Origin: Asticcacaulis excentricus | GTDB lineage: Bacteria > Pseudomonadota > Alphaproteobacteria > Caulobacterales > Caulobacteraceae | Assembly: GCF_003966695.1 (NCBI RefSeq) | Contig: NZ_AP018829.1 | Span: 227,368-291,367, forward strand | Length of the DNA stretch: 64,000 nucleotides | Direction of reading: 5' to 3' | Shown here: piece by piece, positions 42,022 to 51,320 of the stretch | Numbering within the stretch: the first letter of the stretch is position 1 | Layout of the letters: every line of letters begins with the position of its first letter | The notes under the pieces: generated by a model | What the model saw: only the letters and a program-made list of their open reading frames with translations | The model's database searches: none | What the model was told of the DNA's origin: nothing | Position numbers and translations under genes: made by a program

Positions 42022-43844
42022 GAGGGATCCCTGAGTGTTTTGAGTTTTTGGTCATAGGCGCTGCGGGCGGCCCGCACGGCGGCAGAGTCGGAGACTTCGG
42101 GGACGGCCACGTCCCACCAGGCCCCACCTTCGCCAAGCCCCTGCGTGGCCTCGGTTTCGATGAGGATCAGATTGACACCGCCGCGGGTTCTTGCGGCTTC
42201 GATAGCGCTTTCCAGTGCGTCGATTGTGGCCGCGTCCACGGCGTGGGCCCCCATGGCGCGGGCGTGGGCCACGAAGTCGATATCCGGCAGGGTGTCGTGG
42301 TGACTGTCTTCGAGGCGGTTGTTGAACGGCTCCCCGCCCGTCACCTTTTGCAGGCGATGGATGCAGCCAAAGCCGCGATTGTCGATCAGGATAACGGTCA
42401 GGCGCACGCCCATCATCACGGCGGTGGCCAGCTCTGAGTTCATCATCATATAGCTGCCGTCGCCGACCAGCACATAGACCTCGCGCTCTGGCTCGGCCAT
42501 GGCCACGCCCAACCCGCCAGCGATCTCATAGCCCATGCAGGAATAGCCATATTCCATATGATAACCACCGCTCTGGCGCGTGCGCCACAGCTTGTGCATA
42601 TCACCGGGCAGGCCTCCGGCGGCGGCCACGACCACGGCGTTTTCAGGGGCCCGTCGCATCAGCGCGCCCAACACCTGCGCCTCGGTGGGCGTGCCCTGAG
42701 CGGCCATCACCGCGTCAGCGCGGGCCTCCCAGACAGAGCGGGCGGCGCTCAGACGCTCGGCCCAGTCCTGCGGGGCCTGATAGTTGCTCGCGATCTGCGA
42801 CAGGACGGTCTTCGCGTCGCCAATGACGGGTAGGGCGTCGAACTTGTGCGCATCGAAGGCCGCCGTATTGATCGAGGCGATGCGCGCTTGCGGGAAGAGG
42901 GCGGCGGAACCGGTCGTGAAGTCCTGTAGCCGTGTGCCGATGGCGATAATCAGGTCGGCTTCACGCGCCGCCTGATTGGCGGCGTCCGTGCCGGTGACGC
43001 CGATGGCCCCCAGATTGAGCGGGTGGTCATAGGGCAGGGCGCCTTTGCCCGCTTGCGTCTCACAAAAGGGAATGCGGTGGCTCAGACAAAAGGCCGACAG
43101 GGCGCTTTCGGCCTGACTGTAGCGCACGCCGCCCCCGGCGATGACCAGCGGGCGTTTGGCCTCAGTCAGCGCCTGATGCAGGGCGGCCAGATCATGGGCA
43201 TCGGCCGGGGCGCGGCGTAGGGGCCACAGGCGCGGCTCAAAGAATTTGTCTGGATAGTCAAAGGCTTCGGCCTGCACATCCTGACACAGGGCCAGCGTTA
43301 CCGGGCCGCAGTTGGCTGGATCCGTCAGCACGGTCATGGCGGCGGGCAGGGCCTTCAGTATCTGTTCCGGGCGGGTGATGCGGTCGAAATAGCGCGAGAC
43401 GGGCCGGAAACAGTCATTGGCCGAGACGGTCGCGTCGCCGAAGGCTTCGATCTGCTGCAAGACCGGGTCGGGGCGGCGGCTGGCATAGACGTCGCCGGGC
43501 AGGAAGAGGACCGGCAGACGGTTGACATGGGCGACGGCGGCGGCGGTGACCATATTGGTCGCCCCCGGCCCGATGGAGGTAGTGCAGGCAAAGGCGCGCC
43601 GCCGCGCCATCTGCTTGGCATAGGCGATGGCGGCGTGCGCCATGCCCTGTTCGTTATGGGCGCGATAGGTCGGCAGGCGATCGCGCACCGCATAGAGGGC
43701 TTCTCCCAGACCGGCCACATTGCCGTGCCCGAAAATGGCCCAGACGCCGGCAAAGAAGGGCACAGGGCCGTCCTCTGAGTCGATCATCTGCACGGCCATC
43801 CAGCGCGTCAGGGCCTGAGCCATGGTCAGTCGGATAAGGGTCAT
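42018..43844 (-). CDS. iolD: 3D-(3,5/4)-trihydroxycyclohexane-1,2-dione hydrolase
   Basis: A 608-residue thiamine-diphosphate enzyme that opens the inositol ring to 5-deoxyglucuronate. The start is ATG 43844 (MTLIRLTMAQALTRWM) behind GGGAGAG; the longer frame overlaps iolC without homology. It shows PFFAGVWAIFGHGNVAGLGE with the catalytic region, CTTSIGPGATNMVTAAAVAH, and the thiamine motif GDGSYMMMNSELATAV then VILIDNRGFGCIHRLQ. It is 14 bp downstream of iolC. Confidence 0.95.
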   Translation of the reverse strand: MTLIRLTMAQALTRWMAVQMIDSEDGPVPFFAGVWAIFGHGNVAGLGEALYAVRDRLPTYRAHNEQGMAHAAIAYAKQMARRRAFACTTSIGPGATNMVTAAAVAHVNRLPVLFLPGDVYASRRPDPVLQQIEAFGDATVSANDCFRPVSRYFDRITRPEQILKALPAAMTVLTDPANCGPVTLALCQDVQAEAFDYPDKFFEPRLWPLRRAPADAHDLAALHQALTEAKRPLVIAGGGVRYSQAESALSAFCLSHRIPFCETQAGKGALPYDHPLNLGAIGVTGTDAANQAAREADLIIAIGTRLQDFTTGSAALFPQARIASINTAAFDAHKFDALPVIGDAKTVLSQIASNYQAPQDWAERLSAARSVWEARADAVMAAQGTPTEAQVLGALMRRAPENAVVVAAAGGLPGDMHKLWRTRQSGGYHMEYGYSCMGYEIAGGLGVAMAEPEREVYVLVGDGSYMMMNSELATAVMMGVRLTVILIDNRGFGCIHRLQKVTGGEPFNNRLEDSHHDTLPDIDFVAHARAMGAHAVDAATIDALESAIEAARTRGGVNLILIETEATQGLGEGGAWWDVAVPEVSDSAAVRAARSAYDQKLKTLRDPS

Positions 43845-43858
43845 GGCGTCTCTCCCGG

Positions 43859-45775
43859 TTATTGGCGGGGCTGACGAATGGCCCGCCACCCGTCCACCAG
43901 CCGCGACAGCTTGTCTGCCATAACCGCGGTGGCGGCGTCATCATCCATTTCGCCCCGCAGCCACTGGGCCGCCACATCGTGGAAGATGGTCCGACCGATG
44001 GCAAAACCCTTCACGCACTCAAAACGGGCAGCCACCGCAAAGGCTTCCAGAAGCTCGTTTTCGGGCGCAGAGAGGCCCAGCACCACCACGCCGCGACACA
44101 GTGGGTCATTATCAGCGATGACGGCTTCGATGTGTCGCCAGTTGTCAGCGTCCGCGACGGGTTCCAGCTTCCACCAGTCGGGCTTGATACCAAGGTCGTA
44201 CAGGCGCTGCATCCCCCGCGCGCGGGTCATGGCGTCCGACGCCATACCGGCAGGCAGGATCAGTTCCAGCAGCAGTTCATGGCCTGAGCGACGGCAGGCA
44301 TCGAACAGGGTGATCAACTGACGCTCCTGTTCGTCGCGCAGGGCTTTCTCATCGTCGGGGTGATAGAGGACGAGGCACTTGACCACCTGATTGACGGGCC
44401 AGGTGTGCAGGTCGAGCCCGACATCGGCCCCGGTTTCAAATTGCAGAGGTCGTGATTTTGGCACCTCGACCGGGCGACCGATCCAGTAGGTCGTATGTCC
44501 GGCTTCGCTGAGCGCCTCGGCCCCATAGCGACCATCGAGTAGCACGCCGAAATCGGCATGGCCCTGCGCCAGACGGTCCACGGCCCTGAGCGCCAGCCGC
44601 TTGAAAGCCGAGACGCGCGACAGGTCGGCCCCGAAATCGCTGGCCATCTCCTCGAACTGGAAACGGTGATCCATGGCGAGGATCATCAGGGCGTCATAGT
44701 CGCGGTGGCGGGTGCGCGCCCAGTGCAGGTGATCGAGCGCGTTTTGGGCCTCAGCCGTCATAGGGTGTTGCGCGGCCATAAAGGCCTGCAATTCATCAAA
44801 GGTCGGCATGGCCGGGGCGCAGGAATGGCGGGTCACCACCAGCGCGCCGCAGGCATTGGCCCAGCGCCCGCAGGTGGCGAGGTCTTCGCCACCCAGCCAC
44901 CCGCGCAGGAAGCCGGCGCTGAAGGCGTCTCCAGCCCCCAGCACGTTCATCACCTCAATGGCAAAGCCCGGCACGACCAGCCCGTCAGCGATGCGGTCGG
45001 GCACTTCACCGGGGAAGATGGCACAGCCGTCCGGCCCCAGCTTGCACACCAGTATGGCGTTCGTCTGGGCGCGGATGGCCTTCAGGGCGGTAATCACATC
45101 CTCATGCCCGCCCAGAATCCGCACCTCTTCCTCAGTGCCGATAATCAGGTCACACAAGGGCGTCACGGTGGCCAGACGCCGCGTGACTTCCGGATCGGCG
45201 ACATAGCGCTGCTCGCCCATGTCGCGCGTCGTCAGGCCCCACAGAACGGGGCGGTAGTCGATGTCAAAGGCGATCTGACCGCCGGCGGCCTTTACCTGCC
45301 GCACGGCCTCCAGGCTGGCGGCAAAGACGCCCGGCTGCGACAGGTGGGTGCCGTCGATGACCAGTGCACGCGCCGAGGTCAGCCATGAGGTATCAATATC
45401 GGCCATGTCGATGGCCATATCGGCGCAATTTTCGCGGTAAAAGATAAGCGGGAAGGTGTCCTTATCGACGATCCCCAGAAGCACCAGCGCGGTCAGGCGC
45501 GCCGGATCGGTCACCACGCCGGTCGTATCCACCCCTTCGCGGCGCAGCGCCTCAAGAATGAAGCGACCCATATGGTCGGCCCCGACGCGCGTGATCAGCC
45601 CGGCCTTCAGCCCCAGCCGCGCGGCACCGATGGCCGTATTGGTCGGGCTGCCGCCGACATATTTGGCAAACGAGGCCATGTCTTCGAGACGGCCACCGAT
45701 CTGCTGCCCGTACAGGTCCACACTGGACCGGCCCAGCGTGATGACATCCAGTCCGCCAAGGGTGCGAGCGCCCAT
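43859..45775 (-). CDS. iolC: 5-dehydro-2-deoxygluconokinase fused to DUF2090 domain
   Basis: A 638-residue two-domain protein. Residues about 1-330 are a PfkB-type sugar kinase: VITLGRSSVDLYGQQIGG, YVGGSPTNTAIGAARLG, FDIDYRPVLWG, and the anion-hole/catalytic motif MNVLGAGDAFSAGF. It phosphorylates 2-deoxy-5-keto-gluconate. Residues about 350-638 are a DUF2090 domain (LMILAMDHRFQFEEMA, VLLDGRYGAEAL, DWWKLEPVADADNWRHIEAV, GFAIGRTIFHDVAAQWLRGE). This domain is a class I-like TIM-barrel aldolase relative. It may supply the IolJ aldolase step, as no separate iolJ is seen. The ATG at 45775 (MGARTLGG) sits behind GTGGGAGG. Confidence 0.93.
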   Translation of the reverse strand: MGARTLGGLDVITLGRSSVDLYGQQIGGRLEDMASFAKYVGGSPTNTAIGAARLGLKAGLITRVGADHMGRFILEALRREGVDTTGVVTDPARLTALVLLGIVDKDTFPLIFYRENCADMAIDMADIDTSWLTSARALVIDGTHLSQPGVFAASLEAVRQVKAAGGQIAFDIDYRPVLWGLTTRDMGEQRYVADPEVTRRLATVTPLCDLIIGTEEEVRILGGHEDVITALKAIRAQTNAILVCKLGPDGCAIFPGEVPDRIADGLVVPGFAIEVMNVLGAGDAFSAGFLRGWLGGEDLATCGRWANACGALVVTRHSCAPAMPTFDELQAFMAAQHPMTAEAQNALDHLHWARTRHRDYDALMILAMDHRFQFEEMASDFGADLSRVSAFKRLALRAVDRLAQGHADFGVLLDGRYGAEALSEAGHTTYWIGRPVEVPKSRPLQFETGADVGLDLHTWPVNQVVKCLVLYHPDDEKALRDEQERQLITLFDACRRSGHELLLELILPAGMASDAMTRARGMQRLYDLGIKPDWWKLEPVADADNWRHIEAVIADNDPLCRGVVVLGLSAPENELLEAFAVAARFECVKGFAIGRTIFHDVAAQWLRGEMDDDAATAVMADKLSRLVDGWRAIRQPRQ

Positions 45776-45811
45776 AAAACCTCCCACGAGGCACGTGAAG
45801 CGGCCTCTTTT

Positions 45812-45855
45812 GGAATGTTTATTTCTTTATTTGAAATTTTGCAATTACCATTTCA
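45812..45855 (-). promoter_or_regulatory. iolC promoter with IolR operator
   Basis: On the minus strand, TTGCAA (45839-45844), 17 bp, then TAAACA (45816-45821). The operator GGAATGTTTATTTC (45812-45825) has this -10 hexamer as its six central bases. A wider inverted pair TGAAAT...ATTTCA (45832-45855) surrounds the -35. The same TTGCAA-17-TAA layout and AAATTTTGCAAT sequence recur at iolA. Confidence 0.7.
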
Positions 45856-45863
45856 AAACGATT

Positions 45864-46742
45864 TTACCCTTCAGGTGTAATGGCGAAGGCGTAGGCGACG
45901 ACGAGGGACTGCGCCAGACACAGGGGCGCGGTCAGCGAGCGGAAGGCGCGCACTTCGGATTCGCGCAGCAACAGGCTCTGATGCCCCGGCTTGACGAGGG
46001 GCGAGACATTGGAATCGGTGATCGAAAGGACCTGTGCGCCGCGTTCCAGCGCCAGCGCATGGCAACGCACGGTTTCTTCGGCATAGGGCCGGAAACTGAT
46101 GGCAATCAAAAGGTCTTCGGCACGGATGCCGCGCGCCTGTTGCTCCCACAAACCCCCCGCTCCATCGAGAAACACCACGCGCTTGCCCGCGCGCTGAAGG
46201 GCATAGGCCAGGTAGGAGGCGACCGGAAAGGCGCGACGGAACCCGGCAATATAGACGTTGTCAGCGGCGATAATGGCCTCAACACTGGTGCGAATCTGAT
46301 CCTCAGACACGCTTTGCCGCAAATGGGTGAGAGCCAGAATATCGGCCTCGGCAAATTCGTCCAGAATGGTGCTGAGCGCTTCGTCTCCCACGCCTTCAGA
46401 GGCCCCGAAGGCGCGGGCGCGTTCCCCGTAGGCCAGACTGATATGGCTGGACAACAGCTCATCGCGGATGACCTTCTGCATCTGAGAGGCCCCGGCATAG
46501 CCCAGCGTCTTGGCAAAGCGCACCAGCGTCGAAGGCTGCACATCGGCGCGTTCGGCGACCACAGCCAGCGTCTCAAACGCCACGTCTTCGGGCTTGTCCA
46601 GCACGAAACTGGCCACCTGTTTCATACGCCGTGAGGCGTCGTCATACTGGCGCATGATGGCCGTGCGTAATGCCTCCAGCGTTTGCGGGGCGTCACCGCC
46701 GGGCAAGGAATCTTCGGGTGTTTCCGCCGGGTGTGGGCTCAT
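45864..46742 (-). CDS. iolR: RpiR/MurR-family regulator of inositol genes
   Basis: A 292-residue repressor. The N-terminal RpiR helix-turn-helix (about 25-105) shows ASRRMKQVASFVLDKPEDV, AFETLAVVAERADVQPSTLV and RFAKTLGYAGASQMQKVIR. The SIS sugar-phosphate domain (about 130-280) shows NVYIAGFRRAFPVASYLAYA and LLIAISFRPYAEETV. In Caulobacter and rhizobia the inositol regulator belongs to this family and binds GGAA-N6-TTCC. The gene lies between iolC and iolG, and its own upstream region has the best match to that site. The expected inducer is a phosphorylated inositol catabolite. Confidence 0.9.
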   Translation of the reverse strand: MSPHPAETPEDSLPGGDAPQTLEALRTAIMRQYDDASRRMKQVASFVLDKPEDVAFETLAVVAERADVQPSTLVRFAKTLGYAGASQMQKVIRDELLSSHISLAYGERARAFGASEGVGDEALSTILDEFAEADILALTHLRQSVSEDQIRTSVEAIIAADNVYIAGFRRAFPVASYLAYALQRAGKRVVFLDGAGGLWEQQARGIRAEDLLIAISFRPYAEETVRCHALALERGAQVLSITDSNVSPLVKPGHQSLLLRESEVRAFRSLTAPLCLAQSLVVAYAFAITPEG

Positions 46743-46797
46743 CGGGTCGCTCCGCCGCAGAGAAGGGAATCAGGCATTTTCCAAGTTGACACAATAT

Positions 46798-46811
46798 GGA
46801 ATATTTGTTCC
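46798..46811. promoter_or_regulatory. IolR operator between iolR and iolG (perfect)
   Basis: GGAATATTTGTTCC is a perfect GGAA-N6-TTCC palindrome. It lies 56 bp upstream of iolR and 113 bp upstream of the iolG start, so it could control both divergent genes. A TTGACA at 46786-46791 precedes it on the plus strand. Confidence 0.7.
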
Positions 46812-46863
46812 AAAACACAAAGCCAAACGTGGAGCCCTTTTGTAAGGCTTGGGTTTCAAAAAT

Positions 46864-46877
46864 GGAATAAATATTTC
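46864..46877 (+). promoter_or_regulatory. Second IolR operator upstream of iolG
   Basis: GGAATAAATATTTC, with TAAATA as its six central bases, a possible -10 hexamer for iolG. It lies 47 bp before the iolG ATG and has one mismatch to GGAA-N6-TTCC. Confidence 0.6.
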
Positions 46878-46923
46878 AAAGCGGGGTCAGGCCTGCCGCC
46901 AGACCCAAACCAAAGGAAACGCA

Positions 46924-47907
46924 ATGTTTGAAGTGGCTGTTATCGGGGCCGGGCGTATCGGTCGTATCCACGCCAGAAATGTCGCCGCGCACCCGGCCTT
47001 ACATCTGAAGGCTATTGTTGATCCGGTGGGCGACAGCGCGGCGGAACTGGCAAAAGCGCTGGGATCGGAGGTATCGACCTTTGAGGCGGTGCTGGCCGAT
47101 CCGAACGTCAAGGGCGTAGTCATCGCCTCACCGACGGATCAGCACCTGACGCAGACGCTTCAATGCATCGCGGCGGGCAAGGCGGTCCTGTGCGAAAAGC
47201 CGCTGGATCAGGATCTGGAAACCGCGCGCGGGGCCGCGGCGCAACTGGGTGGGAACAAGCCGCTTTTGCTGGGCTTCAATCGCCGGTTCGATCGCCATTT
47301 CGGGGCACTGAAACAACAGCTTGAGGCCGGGCGTATCGGCGCTTTGGAAAGCCTTCTGATCGTCAGCCATGATCCCGCGCCGCCGCCGGTGTCTTACGTC
47401 AAGGTGTCGGGCGGCCTGTTCAAGGACATGGCCATCCACGATTTCGACATGGCGCGCTTCATTCTGGGCGAAGAGATTGTTGAGGTCTATGCGGCGGCGG
47501 CCTGTCTGGTCGATCCGGCCATCGGTGAGGCGGGGGATGTGGACACCGCCAAAACCACACTGAAAACCGCCTCAGGCCGTCTTTGCGTCATCAGTAATTC
47601 GCGCCGTTCCGGCTACGGCTACGATCAGCGCCTCGAAGCCTACGGACAGAAGGGGCTTCTGAAAGCCGACAATGTGCTGGAAAGCACGGTGGCACACTGG
47701 GGCGCCGAAGGCCCGGTGCTCGATGCCTTCCAGAACTTCTTCCTCGACCGCTATGCCGAGGCCTATCGCAGCGAAATCGCGCACTTTGCCGACATCGTGG
47801 CGGGCAAGGCGAAGCCGATGGTCGGCTATGACGACGCCGTGCGCGCGCTGGAACTGGCCGAAGCGGCGGCCTATTCGGTCGCCACCGGTCAGGTCGTCAG
47901 GGTTTAG
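46924..47907 (+). CDS. iolG: myo-Inositol 2-dehydrogenase
   Basis: A 327-residue Gfo/Idh/MocA dehydrogenase that oxidises myo-inositol to 2-keto-myo-inositol with NAD. ATG 46924 follows AAAGGAAACGC. It begins with the Rossmann motif VAVIGAGRIGRIHARNVA, has CEKPLDQDLETARGAAAQLG with the conserved E-K-P, and SGGLFKDMAIHDFDMARFIL with the catalytic D-x-x-x-H (DMAIHDFD). It starts the pathway whose later steps are encoded by the minus-strand iolCDEB operon. Its TAG stop is the first three bases of a repeat element. Confidence 0.93.
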   Translation: MFEVAVIGAGRIGRIHARNVAAHPALHLKAIVDPVGDSAAELAKALGSEVSTFEAVLADPNVKGVVIASPTDQHLTQTLQCIAAGKAVLCEKPLDQDLETARGAAAQLGGNKPLLLGFNRRFDRHFGALKQQLEAGRIGALESLLIVSHDPAPPPVSYVKVSGGLFKDMAIHDFDMARFILGEEIVEVYAAAACLVDPAIGEAGDVDTAKTTLKTASGRLCVISNSRRSGYGYDQRLEAYGQKGLLKADNVLESTVAHWGAEGPVLDAFQNFFLDRYAEAYRSEIAHFADIVAGKAKPMVGYDDAVRALELAEAAAYSVATGQVVRV

Positions 47908-48008
47908 AGCGATGTGCGGAAAAGTGTGAGCGGTTTTCCGCAAAAACATCGCGACAAAACAAAAATTTAGAGCGAAATGGCGATTCCTCTTAAAGTCATT
48001 TCGATCTA
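47905..48008 (+). repeat. Two-hairpin intergenic repeat, copy 6
   Basis: TAGAGCG starts in the iolG stop codon. Hairpin A (GCGATGTGCGGAAAA with TTTTCCGC-ACATCGC), linker GCGACAAAACAAAAATT, hairpin B (AGAGCGAAATG with GTCATTTCG). The right end holds the TGA stop of the convergent GH92 gene, and the copy's terminal GATCTAG differs from the usual GCTCTA. Confidence 0.9.
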
Positions 48009-50296
48009 GTAAACCTTGTGGCCCAACCAGAGGGTTGGGCCGCCATATCCAGCTCCAGCGTACCGCCCTTGCTCAGCTCGGCATGGGTAAGCCAGGCACG
48101 GTCGATCGCCTTGCCGTTCAGACGCGCGCCCACGATATAGAGATTGGCCTCTGAGGTCTTGGGCGCGATGATCTGAAACGTCTTGCCGCCTTCCAGATGG
48201 ATGGTTGTCTTCCGGAACAGGGGCGAGCCGATGTAGTAGAAGGGCTGCCCCGCATTGGGGTAGAGCCCCAGACTGGCCCACACATACCATGACGACATGG
48301 TGCCCGCATCGTCATTGCCGGGCAGGCCGTTGCGCGTCGGCTTATAGTGCACCGACAGGATGCGCCGCACGCGCTCGGCCGTGCGGTCCGGACGCCCGGC
48401 GTGGATATAGAGCCAGGGAGCCAGAATATCGGGCTCATTGCCCTGCACGTAATAGCCTTCATCAAACAGGCGGTCGAGCCAGCGCACAAAGCCTTCGCGC
48501 CCGCCAGTCTTGGCCATCAGCCCTTCGACATCGTGCGGCACATAGGTCGAATATTGCAGCGAATTGCCCTCATAGAAGGGGGCTTCCCACCACGGGCCGG
48601 ACTTGTCCGGATAGTCATAGGTGCAGGTGAAGTTTTCAAGCCACCGCCCGTCGGCATAGCGCGGACGGATGCAGCCCAGATCGTCGTCCCACAGCTTTTT
48701 CCACGCCTCGGCGCGCTTGAGATAGCGGGCCTGATCGGCTTTTTCACCCAGATGCGCCGCCACCGAGGCGATGGCGAAGTCGTTATAGGCGTATTCCAGC
48801 GTGCGCGAGGCCGAGCGCGTCTGGCTCAGCGACACATAGCCCAGAGACAGATAGTCCTTTAGCACGCGCCCCCGAAGGAAGGGCTTGTCGCTTTCGACCT
48901 CGCCGTCCTTGCGCAAAGCGGCATAGGCTTGTTTGACATCAAAGCCACCGAGGTTTTTGACCACGGCATCGGCGATCAGAACGTCGCCGTTTGAACCGCC
49001 CTGGGTCATGCCGTTGGCCCCGGCAATGCGCGAATCCGGCAGCCAGCCCGTATGGGCATAGGTGTCGATCAGCGAACGGATCATGTCGCGCTGACGCTGC
49101 GGCTGGATGATGGTCATCAGCGGATGCAGGGTGCGGAACGTGTCCCAAAGGGTATAGAAATCCTCGTAATGGGGCTCGGTTGAGTTCCACCACACGTTTT
49201 CGCCGCTCAGGTCGTGCGGCATGGTGTGGCTGCGGTAAAGCCCCGAATAGAAGTTGCGTCTCTGGGTATCGTCGCCGCCTTCGACCTCGATTTTGGCAAG
49301 CGCGCCGTTCCACAGGTCGCGCGCCTTGGCGTGCTGCGCATCGAAGTCCCAGCCGGGCAGTTCGGCGGCCAGATTGGCCTTGGCCTTTTCGACGCTGATG
49401 AAGGAGACGGCCAGCTTCATCTGCACGACAGAGTTGTTGGCCGTATCGAACGTCATGAAGCCGCCCAAGCGGTTCGAAAACTCCTGCTCGGTGTCATATT
49501 CGATCATCAGCCCCTGGCGGTTGGCCGCGCTCTTGGTCTGATTGCCGCCGTCCAGACGCCCGATGCCGGCCTGAATCTGCGCCTCACCCTGCCGGGCCTT
49601 CCACGCCCCGTATTTGACCGCCGGACGGTCGAAGACGGCGTAGAAGTAGAGCTTATAGGGGGCGGGGTTCCAGCCGCCTTCAAAGCTGGCCCAGCCGGAG
49701 AGGGTGTGGTCGTCCACCACCTCAACCTGAGCCGCCGTGGTGCGCTGACCGCTGCCGCGCAGGCCGATGACCGAGGTGGCGTCGAGCACGAACTGACCCG
49801 GCGCGCCCTTGGGAAAGGTCACGCGCTGAAAGCCCACAAGCCGCGAGGCCGTCAGCTCGACGCGCACCGCCTTGGCCGGTTCGTTGGCCAGAGTCACGGC
49901 GTAATAGCCGGGCGAGGCCGTCTCATCGTGCTTGGCGAAGACCAGATGGTTGACGCCCAGTTCCCCAGACGTCGGGGTGACGCGGAAATTGCCGTACTTG
50001 CTGGTGCCGCCGGTACCGGTGACGTGGGTGAAGCTGAAGCCCAGAATGGCGCTTTTGGAGTCGTAGCCATTGGTGTCGCCATTGGCCGTATCCGGGCTTA
50101 AGGAGATAAATCCGAAGGGGATGCCTGCGCCGGGGACCGTATTGCCGCCGTCATCAACGCCGACGAACGGGTTAGCCAGCGCGGTATAGTCCGGGGTGGC
50201 CGTTGGCTGCGCGAGTGCCGGGACGCTAAGGGTGAAGAGGGCGGCCGCCATCACCAGAGCGCAGACCGAACCGCTGCGTTTCAAACCATAGGACAT
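47996..50296 (-). CDS. GH92 alpha-mannosidase attached to the inositol ABC operon
   Basis: A 766-residue secreted enzyme. The start is ATG 50296 (MSYGLKRSGSVCALVMAAAL), four bases after the permease stop, giving a signal peptide ending ALAQ. GH92 phrases are present: NPFVGVDDGGNTVPGAGIPF, GYDSKSAILGFSFTHVTGTG, LYRSHTMPHDLSGE, FYTLWDTFRTLHPLMTIIQP, and GNDDAGTMSSWYVWASLGLY, which covers the catalytic Glu/Asp region and calcium site. GH92 enzymes are exo-acting, calcium-dependent alpha-mannosidases, mostly alpha-1,2. In the order ibpA-iatA-iatP-GH92, it is the last gene of the operon. This pairing hints at a mannosyl-inositol substrate. The stop codon lies in repeat copy 6. Confidence 0.9.
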   Translation of the reverse strand: MSYGLKRSGSVCALVMAAALFTLSVPALAQPTATPDYTALANPFVGVDDGGNTVPGAGIPFGFISLSPDTANGDTNGYDSKSAILGFSFTHVTGTGGTSKYGNFRVTPTSGELGVNHLVFAKHDETASPGYYAVTLANEPAKAVRVELTASRLVGFQRVTFPKGAPGQFVLDATSVIGLRGSGQRTTAAQVEVVDDHTLSGWASFEGGWNPAPYKLYFYAVFDRPAVKYGAWKARQGEAQIQAGIGRLDGGNQTKSAANRQGLMIEYDTEQEFSNRLGGFMTFDTANNSVVQMKLAVSFISVEKAKANLAAELPGWDFDAQHAKARDLWNGALAKIEVEGGDDTQRRNFYSGLYRSHTMPHDLSGENVWWNSTEPHYEDFYTLWDTFRTLHPLMTIIQPQRQRDMIRSLIDTYAHTGWLPDSRIAGANGMTQGGSNGDVLIADAVVKNLGGFDVKQAYAALRKDGEVESDKPFLRGRVLKDYLSLGYVSLSQTRSASRTLEYAYNDFAIASVAAHLGEKADQARYLKRAEAWKKLWDDDLGCIRPRYADGRWLENFTCTYDYPDKSGPWWEAPFYEGNSLQYSTYVPHDVEGLMAKTGGREGFVRWLDRLFDEGYYVQGNEPDILAPWLYIHAGRPDRTAERVRRILSVHYKPTRNGLPGNDDAGTMSSWYVWASLGLYPNAGQPFYYIGSPLFRKTTIHLEGGKTFQIIAPKTSEANLYIVGARLNGKAIDRAWLTHAELSKGGTLELDMAAQPSGWATRFTRSK

Positions 50297-50300
50297 GCGA

Positions 50301-51314
50301 TCAGACCTTTCCGCGATGCGATTTGGCGTAGGCATCAAAGGCCACGGCCGCGACGATGATCAGGCCGATCACCACCTGCTGGAAATAGGACGACACGTGC
50401 ATGATGACGAGCCCGTTCGACAGCACGCCGATCAGCAGGGCCCCGATCAGCGTGCCGCGGATATTGCCCGCCCCGCCCGACAGGCTGGCCCCGCCGATGA
50501 CGACCGAGGCGATGACGCGCAACTCGTAATTGATGCCTGCCACAGCTTCCGCCGAGCCTAGACGCGCCGACAGAAGAAACCCTGACAGCCCGGCCAGAAA
50601 GCCGACGATCACATAGACGCTGATCAGTATGGCCTTGACATTGATCCCGGCCAGCCGTGCGGCCTCGGCATTGCCCCCCACCGCATAGACCTGCCGCCCG
50701 AAGCGCGTGTAGCGCAGCGTCACGTGCCCGGCCAGCGCCACCAGCGCAAACAGGATGACGGGCACCGGCACACCCAGAACCGTCCCCGTGCCCCACCAGC
50801 GATAACCGGCATCAAAGCCGGAAATCGGGCCGCCGTCATTGAGAATCAGGGTCGCGCCGCGCCAGATGGTCATGCCGCCCAGCGTCACGATAAAGGCCGG
50901 TACCTTCAGCCAGGTAATCGTCTTGCCGTGCGCATAGCCGGCTGCCAGACCGATGGCCGAGGCAAGGCTGAGCGCTACCAGCCATTGCGGCAGGTCGCCG
51001 CCCATATGCTGCACCACGGAGGCGGCGGCAATCGCCGCAAAGGCCAGAAGCGAGCCTACCGCCAGATCGACCCCGGCGGTGAGGATAACGAAGGTCATGC
51101 CGACGGCAATGACGCCATAGATCGACACCTCGGTCAGGATGTTGAGCGCATTGCGCAGCGACAGAAAGCGCGGGTTCCACGCTGCAAATCCAATAATCAG
51201 CAGCAGCAGGAACAGGGTCGTCCCCCAGGTCCGCAAAAAGGCCACCGTGTCGAAGGGCGGTTTGGCCGGAGGCGCAGACGGGTCGGGGGCGGGGGCAGGG
51301 GTGGCGGTCATCAA
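50301..51314 (-). CDS. iatP: Inositol-type ABC transporter permease
   Basis: A 337-residue membrane permease of the ribose/RbsC class with 8-10 predicted helices. It shows LTEVSIYGVIAVGMTFVILT, AGVDLAVGSLLAFAAIAAAS, GLAAGYAHGKTITWLKVPAF and IVTLGGMTIWRGATLIL, and the family phrase AVGGNAEAARLAGINVKAI. It follows the ATPase gene by 6 bp and precedes GH92 by 4 bp. The gene symbol reflects the Caulobacter inositol transporter and relies on the iol context. Confidence 0.88.
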   Translation of the reverse strand: MMTATPAPAPDPSAPPAKPPFDTVAFLRTWGTTLFLLLLIIGFAAWNPRFLSLRNALNILTEVSIYGVIAVGMTFVILTAGVDLAVGSLLAFAAIAAASVVQHMGGDLPQWLVALSLASAIGLAAGYAHGKTITWLKVPAFIVTLGGMTIWRGATLILNDGGPISGFDAGYRWWGTGTVLGVPVPVILFALVALAGHVTLRYTRFGRQVYAVGGNAEAARLAGINVKAILISVYVIVGFLAGLSGFLLSARLGSAEAVAGINYELRVIASVVIGGASLSGGAGNIRGTLIGALLIGVLSNGLVIMHVSSYFQQVVIGLIIVAAVAFDAYAKSHRGKV

Positions 51315-51320
51315 GGGGAC

